This document shows, piece by piece, positions 1 through 9,628 of a stretch of 64,000 nt of DNA. The stretch is taken from positions 203,450 to 267,449 of the forward strand of contig NZ_BMYY01000002.1 of the NCBI RefSeq assembly GCF_014652515.1. Direction: 5' to 3'. The notes beneath the pieces were generated by a model that saw only the letters and a list, made by a program, of their open reading frames with translations, made no database searches and was not told the origin of the DNA. Position numbers and translations under genes: made by a program. This stretch comes from Bacterioplanes sanyensis (lineage in GTDB: Bacteria > Pseudomonadota > Gammaproteobacteria > Pseudomonadales > Oceanobacteraceae). How positions within the stretch are numbered: the stretch's first letter is position 1; every line of letters begins with the position of its first letter.

Positions 1-429
1 CTGGGCAAATTGCTCGGGCGTGGCGATAAAGCGGTCGTCGTTAAAGCAGGTGACTGCAACGCCTAACGTTGTAGGCCATTGGTGCTCAATCAGCTGCTGC
101 AGCCGGTATTCACCGCACTGGGTGATCAGCACCGACTCATAGCCATGCTGCTTATGTAACGCCTGAATAACGTCTAACAGCGAGCGCTGCTCAGTGTTGG
201 GTTGATAGGCATGGTAGTGAACATGCCAGCCCTGTTGTCGTAGTTGCTGTGCGAAGTGGCGCATGGCGCTAAACAACAGGGCGATTTTCTGTGGATGGTG
301 AGGCACATAGCGGGCCTCGTCGTCCACCTCGGCCAGCAACACATGGTCACGACCTGCCTCAGCGGCACGCAGGCTGCTGATGGCGTCATGCAGTTGATCC
401 CCCAGCAAAACGACTAGGCGTGGTGTCAT
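1..429 (-). CDS. Cryptochrome/photolyase-related protein, N-terminal part (cut by window edge)
   Basis: The reading frame opens with ATG at 429 and runs off the left edge without a stop (143 codons). The start MTPRLVVLLGDQL and the following sequence (a region around VLLAEVDDEARYVPHHPQK, then a block rich in HFAQQLRQQGW) match the N-terminal alpha/beta domain of the deoxyribodipyrimidine photolyase-related family (COG3046, the iron-sulfur bacterial cryptochrome/(6-4) photolyase group). Known members use FAD, and many carry a C-terminal 4Fe-4S cluster; those parts lie outside the window. The expected role is blue-light-dependent DNA repair or light sensing in the cytoplasm. The gene is transcribed leftward, away from everything else here, so its partners are not visible. 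The family assignment is firm; repair versus signalling cannot be decided from this fragment. Confidence 0.85.
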   Translation of the reverse strand, partial: MTPRLVVLLGDQLHDAISSLRAAEAGRDHVLLAEVDDEARYVPHHPQKIALLFSAMRHFAQQLRQQGWHVHYHAYQPNTEQRSLLDVIQALHKQHGYESVLITQCGEYRLQQLIEHQWPTTLGVAVTCFNDDRFIATPEQFAQ

Positions 430-431
430 CG

Positions 432-467
432 TGTATAACCCTGTCCCATTTGTACATATATTGTATA
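432..467 (-). promoter_or_regulatory. Repeated TGTAYA-type half-sites upstream of the photolyase gene
   Basis: Immediately upstream of the photolyase-like start are three similar hexamers on the plus strand: TGTATA at 432-437, TGTACA at 451-456 and TGTATA at 462-467. Read toward the gene, the last two form TATACA-N5-TGTACA. Similar TRTACA/TGTAYA half-sites are described for MerR-type light-responsive (LitR/PplR) regulators of photolyase genes in Pseudomonas, but with a different spacer (from memory, about 12 bases). The site is therefore a candidate only. The rest of 430-622 holds no gene I can support. Confidence 0.3.
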
Positions 468-622
468 GGTATAGGGGGTTAAGGTCACGATCTCCAGTCG
501 CGCATTGCTAACAGGTCAGTATCAGACAGGCGTGATAAAGCCGATATTGCTGCAGAGGTAGAAGAGAAGTGCTGCTGCGATGAGGGCAGTTAGGGCCAGG
601 GCCGTGCCTGGCCCACCTGTGA

Positions 623-1321
623 TTATTGGCGAACAAAGTCCTCAAGGCTGTGCCCAGTGGCTTTTTTGATCTGGCGGAACAGATACCAGATGGCAGTGCC
701 CAATACTATCATGCTGGGCAAGACAATCACTGGATAGCTCATGGCGGTCATGGTGCCTAGTTGCTCGTTGTACTCTGTCGTGCCCGCTGGGCTGGTCACT
801 ATATAGCGCGCCAGAGCGTAGTTCAGGGTGGCTGATAAGAAAAAGGAGGCGGCCACGATTTTATTGGCCACGGCTAGGTGACGATTAAAGTTGCGCTGCT
901 CGCCACGCTGTTCAATCAGCTGCTGCAAGCGCTCTACATCAAGCACTTCATCGTTAAGAATAATCAGCCGTACCAGTGAAAATCGCGTATTCACGGTGAG
1001 TAGCACGGCGATGCCAATCAATGCTGGTATGGCGGCTTCTTTGATGGCGATGTATTCCGCCGGCAACTTCAGCAAGCTGATGCCGCCGGTGAGCAACACA
1101 CTGACAATGCCTAACACCGAAAAACCATTAACCTTGCCTGCGGCTTTTAGATCCCACAGGCCATAACACACTGGAAAGGCGAGAGCGACTACCACACCCA
1201 AGGTGGGGCCGAGCCAGTCGTCACCGCTGCCTTTGGTCAGAATAAAAGTGGGAATAACAATGTTGAAGATAAGGTTGGGCCAAAAGCCGTGATTGGGTTT
1301 GCGGCTAACATCGCTGGACAT
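623..1321 (-). CDS. VC0807-family inner-membrane protein
   Basis: A 232-residue protein with about six hydrophobic segments. The N-terminus (FWPNLIFNIVIPTFILTK, then a GDDWLGPTLG motif) and the IKEAAIPALIGIAVL stretch match the VC0807 family of bacterial membrane proteins as I recall it. No biochemical function is established for this family; members are predicted integral inner-membrane proteins. The start has a GAGAG-type ribosome-binding site a few bases upstream. The gene lies on the same strand as the giant adhesin upstream but is separated from it by 82 bases, so co-transcription is possible, not shown. The short charged tail GHSLEDFVRQ is probably cytoplasmic. Confidence 0.75.
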   Translation of the reverse strand: MSSDVSRKPNHGFWPNLIFNIVIPTFILTKGSGDDWLGPTLGVVVALAFPVCYGLWDLKAAGKVNGFSVLGIVSVLLTGGISLLKLPAEYIAIKEAAIPALIGIAVLLTVNTRFSLVRLIILNDEVLDVERLQQLIEQRGEQRNFNRHLAVANKIVAASFFLSATLNYALARYIVTSPAGTTEYNEQLGTMTAMSYPVIVLPSMIVLGTAIWYLFRQIKKATGHSLEDFVRQ

Positions 1322-1403
1322 GAGTCTCTCTCAATAAAAAACATCCCGTGGCGAGTATACCGACACGGGATGTGATTAGGGAATGAGCGTTGACAAAGCG
1401 TGA

Positions 1404-4400
1404 TCAGATTAGAAAATCCCACTGCTCGCTGGTTTGGTAGTGCTGCTGCATTTCTGGCGACATAACAAAGCCGTAGAGAACGTCGTCCTCGGTTGCACCG
1501 GCTTGCAGATATTGCTGCCAGCCAGCAAAACCGGCCTGATCAGAATCACGGCCTAACAAGGTGTTGTAGTACAGCTCTAGGGTTTCATCGCTATTTAACG
1601 TACCGGGGTTGATCTCCCAGCGCTCAACAAACTCCTGTGAGTGCAAAAAGCCATTAACGATATCACCGATACTGGCACCTTGATCGATTAGGTTGGCCCA
1701 GTATTGGAACCCTTCCACATCCGCCTGACGCCCTAACAGTTGCATATACAGTGCCGCCAACCAGTCGTGGTCTTGGTCGTAGGTAATTAACAGGTCTTGA
1801 TCGTTAAAGCGCAGCGTTTCAACGTTGATCAGGGTATCGGTATCGTCGGGGTTGTTGAGGTGACTAATACGAGTGACGGCATTATCGCGCTCCACCAAAA
1901 AATCATCGCGTTTGCCGCTGATCAGTATGGTGTCGTTGTCTTGGCCGCCGTGCAGGGTATCGCTGCCGCTGCCACCAAATAGGGTATCGTTACCATCATC
2001 GCCGAACAGCTTATCATCGCCGCCTTCGGAGCCGATGGTGTCGTCGCCATCGCCGCCATGTAGTTCATCATCATCGGCGCCGAGTACGATGTTTTGGTTA
2101 CCGCTACCAGCAAACACGATGTTGCTGCCGGCGCCGCCGCGCACGGCGACATCGCCAACAATAATGGCGAACTCGATGTTATCCAGGTCGAGCACGGTAC
2201 CTGCGGGCAGCTGACTGGCATCCAATATCATAACCTCGGTTTTATCACCCTCGACGCCGCTGACTTTGATCGGCTCGGACGGCGCTTCGCTGCCATTGCT
2301 GGTAAAGGTCACTTGGTTGAGCCAACCCGCACCAATGCCATTGAGCCATTGATCCATGCCATTGATCATCGAGAACCAATCCGAGGCCGGCGCGGAGTCG
2401 CGCAGCAAATACAAGCCGTCGCGGAACGAGGTTTGGTCGATGGCGGTTTCATTAGCGCGGGCACTGGCGCCAATGCCCCCGGGTAAGCGCAGCGTGGTTA
2501 CCGGCTGGTTGTCGCCATCAAAATGCAGCGGAATATCGGCCAGATTGCTGCTGTTATCTGTGTCCTGACGGTTGCTTGGTACCGGAGATATGGTGACCTT
2601 GCTAACGCTTTGACCGTTTTCCGTCTCTGTTTGCTGTTGCACTGGCGTGCCGTCGATCACTGTAGTGGGCGGTGTGGTCGGTGTTGGGTTGGGGGATGGC
2701 GGTGGTGGCGCTGCGGCGACATCAAAGGTCAGGGTATTGCTCGCTGCGGCAAACACAGTGCCGTCATTCACGCTAAAGGCCAGCGTGGCGTAGGCCGCAC
2801 CGCTTTCTCCACTGGTGGGTGAAAACTGCAACAAGGTAGCGTTGATGTCCGCGACGCTGACGACATCACCATTGTTAACGTCCATGCCGTTGAGTGTCAG
2901 TATGCCAGCGGCTGGCACGGTATCGATGCGCACGGATTGCAAAGTATCGCCAAGGTCAACGTCGCTAAAACCAAAGTCGGCGGCGGTAAAGGTATGGGTA
3001 CCGTTGTAGCTGATATCGACCGTATCATCGGCGGCGGTAGGGGCATCATTGACCGGTGTAATGTCGATGTTCACGCTGCCCAAGGCGGTGTTGGTACCGC
3101 CGTCGTTCACGCTCAAGCTCACGGTAGCGGCATCGTTGCCGGCCAGGTTTTCGCCCGGTGTATGGGTGATGTTGGCGCCGCCTAAATAAGAGTCGATATC
3201 GGCGATGGTGCCGGTCAAGGTGAGTGCCGCAGAGGCACTGCCGCCGATGGTCACGCCACCACCGCTGGTGGCCGATAGCGTGCCGGCGCTGGCGGTTAAG
3301 GTCAGGGTAACGCTCCCTGTGGTGTCGACATCCGACAGGGTCGCGGCGGATAAATCCAGGTTGGCGGCGGTGTCTTCGGTAAAGCTGACATCGTTGATTA
3401 AGCCAACCAACTGCGGCGCGTCGTTGACGGCTGTCACCACCACGCTGACATCCGCGCTACCGCTGGCCTGGCTATCAGAGACCGTAATGTTGACGGTGCG
3501 GGTGGACTCTGCTGGGTTCTCGCCGGTCGCTTCAAAGGTTAAAGCCCGCAGCAGCGACTGCACCAAGGCTGGGGTCGAGAGCGCGCTCAAATTAACGGCA
3601 AAGTCATTGCCTGCGGCAATATTATTAGCCAAGGTACCAATCACGGTGCCGGACACCGACACATTGGAACCTGCGGTGGTGCCAGCCAGGCTGACCACAC
3701 CGCTGGTGTCCACCGATAAGACGTCGCTTGCGGCATCGGCATTGTTGGTAACACTCACGGTTATTGTGCCGCCATTGAGATCGACAGAGTCGGCATCGGT
3801 GAGGGTGGCGTTGCTGCCAGCATCCAGTAACACAGTACCGCCGCCTTCGGAGGCGTTAACGCTGTCGCTGTCTAGGTTGCCAATCACCGGCGGATTGGGT
3901 GTCACGCTGATGGTAAAGCTGCCGCTGTCGTCGGCATCCCCGCCGTTAGCGATGCCATCGGCATCGTTCAACGTTAGGGTGAAATCACGATTACCCAACG
4001 CCGACGGTGCCTCGTAGAGCAAATTCTGCAGTAGTGTCTGTATCCGCGCACTGCTGGCATTGGCGCCGAAGTTTATGGTGACATCATTGCCACCTTGGCC
4101 GTCATCGGTGACGTCTACGGTACCAATCGAGGTGCCTGATACCAGAATGGTTTCCCCTGCGCTGACGGTGGCATCGCCGCCTGACGACACCGTGGTGCCG
4201 TCAACAAACCAATTGCCGTTGGCGGTGCCAGCGGTTTGCGCCAGGGTGAGAAAGCCGCCGTTGTAATCGGCACTGTCGCTGTTGGCGACGGCGGCGTCGG
4301 CAAAGCCACTCAACGCCTGGGCACCATTGCCCGCCACCACTTGGCTGGTCTCGGTATACACATTGCTCACCACCGGCGCATCATTCACTCCTGTCAGCGA

Positions 4401-7289
4401 CACCGTGGAGGTTAAGTTAGGCGTGGCCGCGTTGTTGCCGCCATTGGCCGTGCCGCCACTGTCGGTAACACTGGTGATGGTGACGACACGATTGCCAGCG
4501 GTGGTGGGGTTGTCTGAGCTGTTACGGTAGGTCAGCCCGTCGATCAGGGTTTGCAGCTGCGCTTCTGACAGCGTGGCACCCGTGAACGAGACCGTGGCGG
4601 TACTGCCAGTCACTGACACATTGGTCGTTAGTCCATTGGTGGCGGTGTTGACCGAGTTGCCGTTGGTCAGAGCCACATCAGAGCCATCGAATGACAGGAT
4701 TTCGCTACTGCCGTCGGCGACATTGGTGACGGTCAGGGTCAGCCCGCTGAAGGTCTGCCCGGTTTCGACGGTATCCGTGCTGACCGTGTTAAACAGATCC
4801 TGCGCAGCGTCGCCTTCAACAAAGGTGGGGTTGCCGCCGGTGGCGGTGACGCTGGGGGCATCGTTGACATCGGTGAGGGTCGCCGTAATGGAACCCGTGC
4901 CGTTGGCCGCGCCATCACTGAAGGTGTAATCCAGCTGAACGTTGCCAGCTGGGTCATTGCTGCTGTTGCTGTAGCGAATCGCTTGCAGCACTTCATTTAC
5001 CAGCGCCGTGGTCGGCGTAGTGCCATTGTCGGCAAAGCTCAGTTGTAACTGGCCGTTGCCGGTATTGACGATGGTGGCGATCACGTTACCACCAGCCGAA
5101 ACGGTGCCACCACCATTGGGGCCACCGGCAACGGTCAAGTTGCCGCCTGTGAGCACACTGAACAAGTCCGACGCATCGGTGCCGCCATTACGCACCAGGG
5201 TCAAACTGGCGCCAGAATAATCACCGTTGCCGCCGTTTAAAGCATCTAGCTCCTGATCTGAAATGGTGGCATTGGCATCCAACTGCACCGTCGCCGCGCC
5301 TTCGGTGTAGCTTGGCGTGCCATCCAGACCAGTGAAAACTGGAGCATCATTTACGGCGTTAATGGTCACACTGGCGGTATCTGAGGCGTTAGAAAACGCC
5401 GTTGCGTTGCCAGTTGTTGAGGCATTGGCGGTGCCGCCAGCGCTGCCAGAGGATTTATCCCAGGCGTGAAAAGTAATGGTGGCCGTGCCGCTGTAGTTAG
5501 CATCAGGCACAAAGCGAATTAGCTGAGTACTGCCGCCGCCCAGACTACCATCGAGCAGCCGTGCGGTGGCGGTAAGATCGACACTGCTGCCGGCTGTGCC
5601 GGAAAAGTTATTCCAACTGCTGCCGTTGTCGGTGCTGTATTGCCATACGCCGTTGGTGTTATCGACTTGGGTCACGGCGATGGCTTCCACCGCGCCGCCA
5701 TCGACGTCGGTAATCGAGCCATCGACCACCATGGCGGCCACACTGGTGCCCGGGTTATTGGCGTTATTAGCACTGTCGTCATCGCCATCGGCACCAGAGC
5801 CATCGTCGTCACCGGCGTCTTCGTCGATGGCGGTTAATACCGGCGACTGACCGGCATCCAAGCTTGGTGCATCGTTAACTGTAGAGATGTTAATGGTGAC
5901 GGTATCGGCCGTGCCATTGGAATTGCCATCGTTCGGCGTCACTGTCAGCGTGGCGGCGGTGGTGTCGTTGGCATCGGAGGTAAACAGGATGTTGCTGGTA
6001 TTATCGAGAAAGATATTTAAATCTGCCTCGCCTCCCGCCAGTGTCATGCTGTTGGTGCCCGAGCCTGCCACGGTGACGCCATCGGCGGTGCCATTACCGC
6101 CCAGTGCTGCGATGGTGCCGCGATCAACGCTTAACGTCAGAGTAATGGGGTCGTCCAGCTCAGCGTCGGAAATGTTATAGGCGGATAAATCAACCGCCGT
6201 GGCGACGTCTTCGGTGGCGGTATCGTCGGCGGGTGCGCCTCCTAGGCTGGGTGGGTTATTCGGCGGAACTGCAGTATCAATGATGATATTGTTGATGGAG
6301 GCGTAGCCTGAGCCATCGTTAAAATATATCCGCACTTCATCTACATATTGATAATACGAATTGGCGGATAAATCTTGGTTAACACGAGACGTGTTGCTAT
6401 TGGCATTAAAACTGACAGTACTGCTGGCCACCATAGCGCCGTCACGGTAAGCAACGATGCTCATGGCTTCGCCGGTTTGATTACCCCAATCGTAAAAATC
6501 GAAGCCATTAAACTTAAACTCCGAACCGTCACTGCTTTTGACGGCCATTCCGCCCCATTCGGTGACGTACGAGTTGTAATCGACGGTCAGTCCGCTAAAG
6601 CCATCACTGCTGGCCAGGTTAGCGCTGCTAAACCAGTTCATACTGTTGGTTTTGGTGCCGCTAGAGTCGTCGATATTCAGTATTTGAATCGTGATGCCGG
6701 CAATATCGCTACTGCCGCCTTCGCCATCTTCGGCAATATGGTCAGTGTCCCAGTTGCCATCGTCGGAGGAAAAGGTCAGCGTGGTAGCAGCTAAGGGGTG
6801 GTGATAGTGATCAGCGGCAATGGCCTGGCTGGTTAACTCGATGGGCCCATGGTCCAACCGCCAGTTCGATCCATTTTCTGACAGTCCGATAATCTCGCTC
6901 GCTGCCGCAACTGGGCGCTGTAAGAGTTGTGATAATTGCTGAATAAATAACTGACCAGTACCGCCTCGTGCGACTTCACAGCCATACAGCAAAACACCAT
7001 GATGAATCTGCTCACCTAATTGCTGAAGTGGTGTAGCTAAATCGGTTAACGAGGCTAGATCAATTTTGCTGTTGCCCATGTGCAACTGCCCAGGCCCACC
7101 GTGGCAAAAAATATGCAGATGCGGTGTACCTCCCAGCGCCTGTAACTGCTGGATTAAGCCCTTCAGACTATCGCCATCTTGAGTGAGATAAACTGGAACT
7201 AGGCCGTTTGAGCTGGCGGCGCTAGCAATAATGTTTGCATCTGTTAAACGCGGGTCGATCACCGCAAGGGGTGATTTCACACTCTGCAT
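1404..7289 (-). CDS. Giant RTX adhesin: DUF4347 domain, cadherin-like repeats, hemolysin repeats, DUF4214
   Basis: A 1961-residue acidic, Asn/Asp/Thr-rich protein. Residues 8-165 form a DUF4347 domain with HIFCHGG (H63, G64) and LYGCEVA (G103, C104). Residues about 170-340 resemble a lectin- or jelly-roll-like region. From about 345 to 1600 there are serial Ig/cadherin-like repeats, six of them marked by an exact VNDAP linker. Residues about 1718-1792 carry GGxGxD-type calcium-binding RTX repeats, and about 1842-1950 two DUF4214 copies (LLGRxxDxxGF). There is no N-terminal signal peptide, which with the C-terminal RTX block fits type I secretion. No type I exporter (ABC protein, HlyD or TolC) is nearby. 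The likely role is a surface or released adhesin; the ligand is unknown. An AGGAG ribosome-binding site lies 9 bases before the start. Confidence 0.88.
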   Translation of the reverse strand: MQSVKSPLAVIDPRLTDANIIASAASSNGLVPVYLTQDGDSLKGLIQQLQALGGTPHLHIFCHGGPGQLHMGNSKIDLASLTDLATPLQQLGEQIHHGVLLYGCEVARGGTGQLFIQQLSQLLQRPVAAASEIIGLSENGSNWRLDHGPIELTSQAIAADHYHHPLAATTLTFSSDDGNWDTDHIAEDGEGGSSDIAGITIQILNIDDSSGTKTNSMNWFSSANLASSDGFSGLTVDYNSYVTEWGGMAVKSSDGSEFKFNGFDFYDWGNQTGEAMSIVAYRDGAMVASSTVSFNANSNTSRVNQDLSANSYYQYVDEVRIYFNDGSGYASINNIIIDTAVPPNNPPSLGGAPADDTATEDVATAVDLSAYNISDAELDDPITLTLSVDRGTIAALGGNGTADGVTVAGSGTNSMTLAGGEADLNIFLDNTSNILFTSDANDTTAATLTVTPNDGNSNGTADTVTINISTVNDAPSLDAGQSPVLTAIDEDAGDDDGSGADGDDDSANNANNPGTSVAAMVVDGSITDVDGGAVEAIAVTQVDNTNGVWQYSTDNGSSWNNFSGTAGSSVDLTATARLLDGSLGGGSTQLIRFVPDANYSGTATITFHAWDKSSGSAGGTANASTTGNATAFSNASDTASVTINAVNDAPVFTGLDGTPSYTEGAATVQLDANATISDQELDALNGGNGDYSGASLTLVRNGGTDASDLFSVLTGGNLTVAGGPNGGGTVSAGGNVIATIVNTGNGQLQLSFADNGTTPTTALVNEVLQAIRYSNSSNDPAGNVQLDYTFSDGAANGTGSITATLTDVNDAPSVTATGGNPTFVEGDAAQDLFNTVSTDTVETGQTFSGLTLTVTNVADGSSEILSFDGSDVALTNGNSVNTATNGLTTNVSVTGSTATVSFTGATLSEAQLQTLIDGLTYRNSSDNPTTAGNRVVTITSVTDSGGTANGGNNAATPNLTSTVSLTGVNDAPVVSNVYTETSQVVAGNGAQALSGFADAAVANSDSADYNGGFLTLAQTAGTANGNWFVDGTTVSSGGDATVSAGETILVSGTSIGTVDVTDDGQGGNDVTINFGANASSARIQTLLQNLLYEAPSALGNRDFTLTLNDADGIANGGDADDSGSFTISVTPNPPVIGNLDSDSVNASEGGGTVLLDAGSNATLTDADSVDLNGGTITVSVTNNADAASDVLSVDTSGVVSLAGTTAGSNVSVSGTVIGTLANNIAAGNDFAVNLSALSTPALVQSLLRALTFEATGENPAESTRTVNITVSDSQASGSADVSVVVTAVNDAPQLVGLINDVSFTEDTAANLDLSAATLSDVDTTGSVTLTLTASAGTLSATSGGGVTIGGSASAALTLTGTIADIDSYLGGANITHTPGENLAGNDAATVSLSVNDGGTNTALGSVNIDITPVNDAPTAADDTVDISYNGTHTFTAADFGFSDVDLGDTLQSVRIDTVPAAGILTLNGMDVNNGDVVSVADINATLLQFSPTSGESGAAYATLAFSVNDGTVFAAASNTLTFDVAAAPPPPSPNPTPTTPPTTVIDGTPVQQQTETENGQSVSKVTISPVPSNRQDTDNSSNLADIPLHFDGDNQPVTTLRLPGGIGASARANETAIDQTSFRDGLYLLRDSAPASDWFSMINGMDQWLNGIGAGWLNQVTFTSNGSEAPSEPIKVSGVEGDKTEVMILDASQLPAGTVLDLDNIEFAIIVGDVAVRGGAGSNIVFAGSGNQNIVLGADDDELHGGDGDDTIGSEGGDDKLFGDDGNDTLFGGSGSDTLHGGQDNDTILISGKRDDFLVERDNAVTRISHLNNPDDTDTLINVETLRFNDQDLLITYDQDHDWLAALYMQLLGRQADVEGFQYWANLIDQGASIGDIVNGFLHSQEFVERWEINPGTLNSDETLELYYNTLLGRDSDQAGFAGWQQYLQAGATEDDVLYGFVMSPEMQQHYQTSEQWDFLI

Positions 7290-7458
7290 TGCAACGGACT
7301 CCTGAAGCTTTTAGCGACAGCAATTGACGTAGGTCGTTAGAGTGTAGTCAGACTTTACTATTTTAGTTGTCGCATAATGACATCCGAAAAAGAGTTTTAA
7401 GCGCGTTGCAGGCGTCAGGAGTACAGAGATCGGCTATCGATCTCTGTTATGTGTAGGG

Positions 7459-8151
7459 TTAGTCTCGGGGTGGGAAGACGCCTACTAGAGCAACGCAATA
7501 GCGCATCCCCGTCTGTGGCGGGCGGCTTTCAAAAGACTGGCTGCCACCAGTATTGCCAACCGTCACCGCGCCGGTCACGGCACCGCTGGCACTGACGCCA
7601 CCCACTTGCGCCACGGTTTCGGTATTTTTTGCAGCCCAGATGGCTGCGGCATTCGGGCCACCTGGCGAGGCTGCCAGATAATTCTGGCTGTCGCTGGGGG
7701 TCGTTACGTTTGAGCCTGAGTTGGGCACCACTGGGATGGACACATTGACCGTTACTGGGCTTGAAACCGTAGCGCTGTGGGTATGGCTAGGTAGGTTGAG
7801 GATATTAAGCGTAATGAACTCCCGGCCGGGCATGGCACCTTGGCGAATATTTTGCAAACCTGGGCCGGTGCCGATTCCTACCGGTGTGCGCCCCCTTAAA
7901 TCCGGCAGGCCAAAGGTGGTGCGCCCGTCGCCACCATAGTTAGTACCGAGCAGAGAGAACAGTGCTGAGTTGCTAGAAATTGCCAATAATTGTCCGTTTG
8001 CTTCGGCAAATCCTCTGGGGCAAAAGGTCGCCGCTGTCATACATACAGAGCCAATGTAAGGCTCCGGAACACAATTCGCCTGTGCCGTGTTGATAACAGG
8101 CAAGGATAATAATGCCGTTAAAAGTGACATGCGTGTGCGAGTAATAGTCAT
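7459..8151 (-). CDS. Exported phage-tail-collar-domain protein (MdpB-like)
   Basis: I use ATG at 8151, because GGAG lies 6 bases upstream and it places a clean signal peptide (SLLTALLSLPVINTAQA, cleavage before NCVPEP) at the N-terminus of a 230-residue protein; an upstream ATG would add nine residues. The mature part has the tail collar domain hallmarks: CPRGFAEANGQLL, LFSLLGTNYGGDGRTTFGLP and DLRGRTPVG, followed by an LPSHTHS motif and a C-terminal RPPQTGMRYCVAL. This fold is shared by phage short tail fibres and bacterial microcystin-dependent-protein homologues. There are no other phage genes here, and the signal peptide argues for a chromosomal exported protein. Four Cys in the mature part may form disulfides. 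It lies just downstream of the giant adhesin promoter region on the same strand, as a separate unit. Confidence 0.8.
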   Translation of the reverse strand: MTITRTRMSLLTALLSLPVINTAQANCVPEPYIGSVCMTAATFCPRGFAEANGQLLAISSNSALFSLLGTNYGGDGRTTFGLPDLRGRTPVGIGTGPGLQNIRQGAMPGREFITLNILNLPSHTHSATVSSPVTVNVSIPVVPNSGSNVTTPSDSQNYLAASPGGPNAAAIWAAKNTETVAQVGGVSASGAVTGAVTVGNTGGSQSFESRPPQTGMRYCVALVGVFPPRD

Positions 8152-8312
8152 TGGAAACTCCATCCATAATTCGATCAACTGGAATAGTTCGATGAACTGG
8201 CAAACATTCAGTCATGGAGCGCAGAGTGGGCTTTTCCAATTTTGCCGCCGGAAATAATGACAACGGCTGAGTTTTAGCGGGGAAATACAGGAAAGTAGGG
8301 GTTTAAAACAAC

Positions 8313-8337
8313 AGCGCACGAACACAGGTCGTGCGCT
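8313..8337 (-). terminator. Hairpin at the end of lipA, probable terminator
   Basis: A 9-bp perfect stem (AGCGCACGA with TCGTGCGCT, 7-base loop) lies directly after the lipA stop. On the minus strand it is followed by a T-containing stretch (GTTGTTTT), so it could terminate lipA transcription. The U-tract is imperfect. Apart from this hairpin, 8152-8344 is the promoter side of the collar-domain gene. Confidence 0.5.
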
Positions 8338-8344
8338 TTATTAT

Positions 8345-9373
8345 TTAACTGACGGTTTTTAGCGGAATACGTGCTGCGGGTACCTCTGGCAGTTCAATGC
8401 CTAGGTTGTTTTGTTCAAACACTTTGTCGGCGCGGTAACTCGAGCGCACCATAGGACCGGAGGCGACTTCCATAAAGCCTTTTTCCAGCCCCACATCACG
8501 GTAATGATTGAACTGCTCTGGGGTGACGTAACGATCTACCGGCAGGTGGTTTTTGGTCGGGCGTAAATATTGACCCAAGGTCAAAATATCCACACCGATG
8601 GCTCTGAGCTCGTCCATGGTTTGATAGATTTCTTCGTCGGTCTCGCCGATGCCCACCATCAAACTGGTTTTTACCAATACGTTTGGGTTGTGCCGTTTGG
8701 CAAAGGCCAACACATTCAGGGTTTGCTCATAGCCAGCACGCGGGTCACGCACCACATGGGTGAGGCGCTCAACGGTTTCGACGTTTTGGGCAAACACATC
8801 CAAACCTGAGTCCACCACTTTAGCCACGTGTGCTTCGATGCCATCAAAATCCGGAGTCAGCGCTTCGACTTTGACGTTCGGCGTGCGCTGTTTAATCGCG
8901 TTCACGCAGGCGGCGTAGTGAGCTGCGCCGCCATCGTCTAGGTCATCACGATCTACCGAGGTCAATACGATGTAGCGCAGCCCCATCAGTTCAACAGACT
9001 CAGCGACGTTGGCCGGTTCGTCTTTATCTAACCAGCCGTTGGGGTTGCCCGTATCGACGGCACAGAATTTACACGCACGAGTACAAACCGAGCCCATCAC
9101 CATGATGGTGGCAGTGCCGTTATTCCAACATTCGCCCATATTCGGGCAGTGGGATTCTTCGCACACGGTGCTTAAGCGATGCTCGCGCACATTGGCTTTA
9201 ACTTCTTCAAAGCGTTGCCCGCCTGGGATCTTAGCGCGTAGCCATTTGGGCTTGCGACCGGCGGGCATTTCCTCGCTGTCTTTGCGGGCTTTGATGCCGT
9301 CTTTGATGGCGCTGAAGCCATGTTCGCTTTGAAACTTGCTGCCACTGCGAATGGGCGCGGAGTCTTTACTCAT
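8345..9373 (-). CDS. lipA: Lipoyl synthase
   Basis: Radical SAM enzyme that inserts two sulfurs into octanoyl-protein to make the lipoyl cofactor of pyruvate and 2-oxoglutarate dehydrogenases and the glycine cleavage system. Both cluster motifs are present: the auxiliary-cluster [12 protein letters not shown] and the radical [11 protein letters not shown], plus the C-terminal RSSYRAD serine ligand region. With ATG at 9373 the product is 342 residues, close to the usual ~320 with a short N-terminal extension; the frame remains open to 9442, but that extra hydrophobic stretch is not part of known LipA. lipB, its usual partner, is not adjacent. The 255 bases upstream (9374-9628) hold only a weak CCCC/GGGG hairpin at 9491-9503, which may end transcription of the upstream solute-binding gene. 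Confidence 0.96.
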   Translation of the reverse strand: MSKDSAPIRSGSKFQSEHGFSAIKDGIKARKDSEEMPAGRKPKWLRAKIPGGQRFEEVKANVREHRLSTVCEESHCPNMGECWNNGTATIMVMGSVCTRACKFCAVDTGNPNGWLDKDEPANVAESVELMGLRYIVLTSVDRDDLDDGGAAHYAACVNAIKQRTPNVKVEALTPDFDGIEAHVAKVVDSGLDVFAQNVETVERLTHVVRDPRAGYEQTLNVLAFAKRHNPNVLVKTSLMVGIGETDEEIYQTMDELRAIGVDILTLGQYLRPTKNHLPVDRYVTPEQFNHYRDVGLEKGFMEVASGPMVRSSYRADKVFEQNNLGIELPEVPAARIPLKTVS

Positions 9374-9628
9374 GAAGTCTGTGGATACCTCTAAGCACGG
9401 TGATGCAATCAGACACAAGAATACCATGATGCCGAGTGTCATGCCGAGCTGGCAAAACGTCGCAAGTAAGATTGTCGTTGCGTTGGCAAACCCCGCAGAG
9501 GGGAGTCTCTGGTTTCGTTCTGCCTCTTGCCAATGGAATCACCATGGCTTGCGAGGCACACCTCACCAGAGAACTTGGATGGCCGGCTGAAAGCATGCGA
9601 ACTTCTGGCTCAGCACGCTGGGGAAAGC

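Noticed and set aside
1797-6794. Several long plus-strand open frames opposite the giant adhesin gene (for example 3205-4017)
   Set aside because: They are mirror frames of the repeat-rich, GC-biased adhesin sequence; they have low-complexity Val/Ser/Pro composition, no ribosome-binding sites and no recognisable domains.
7459-8151. Prophage indicated by the tail-collar domain
   Set aside because: No other phage gene is near, and the protein has a signal peptide, which fits a bacterial exported protein.
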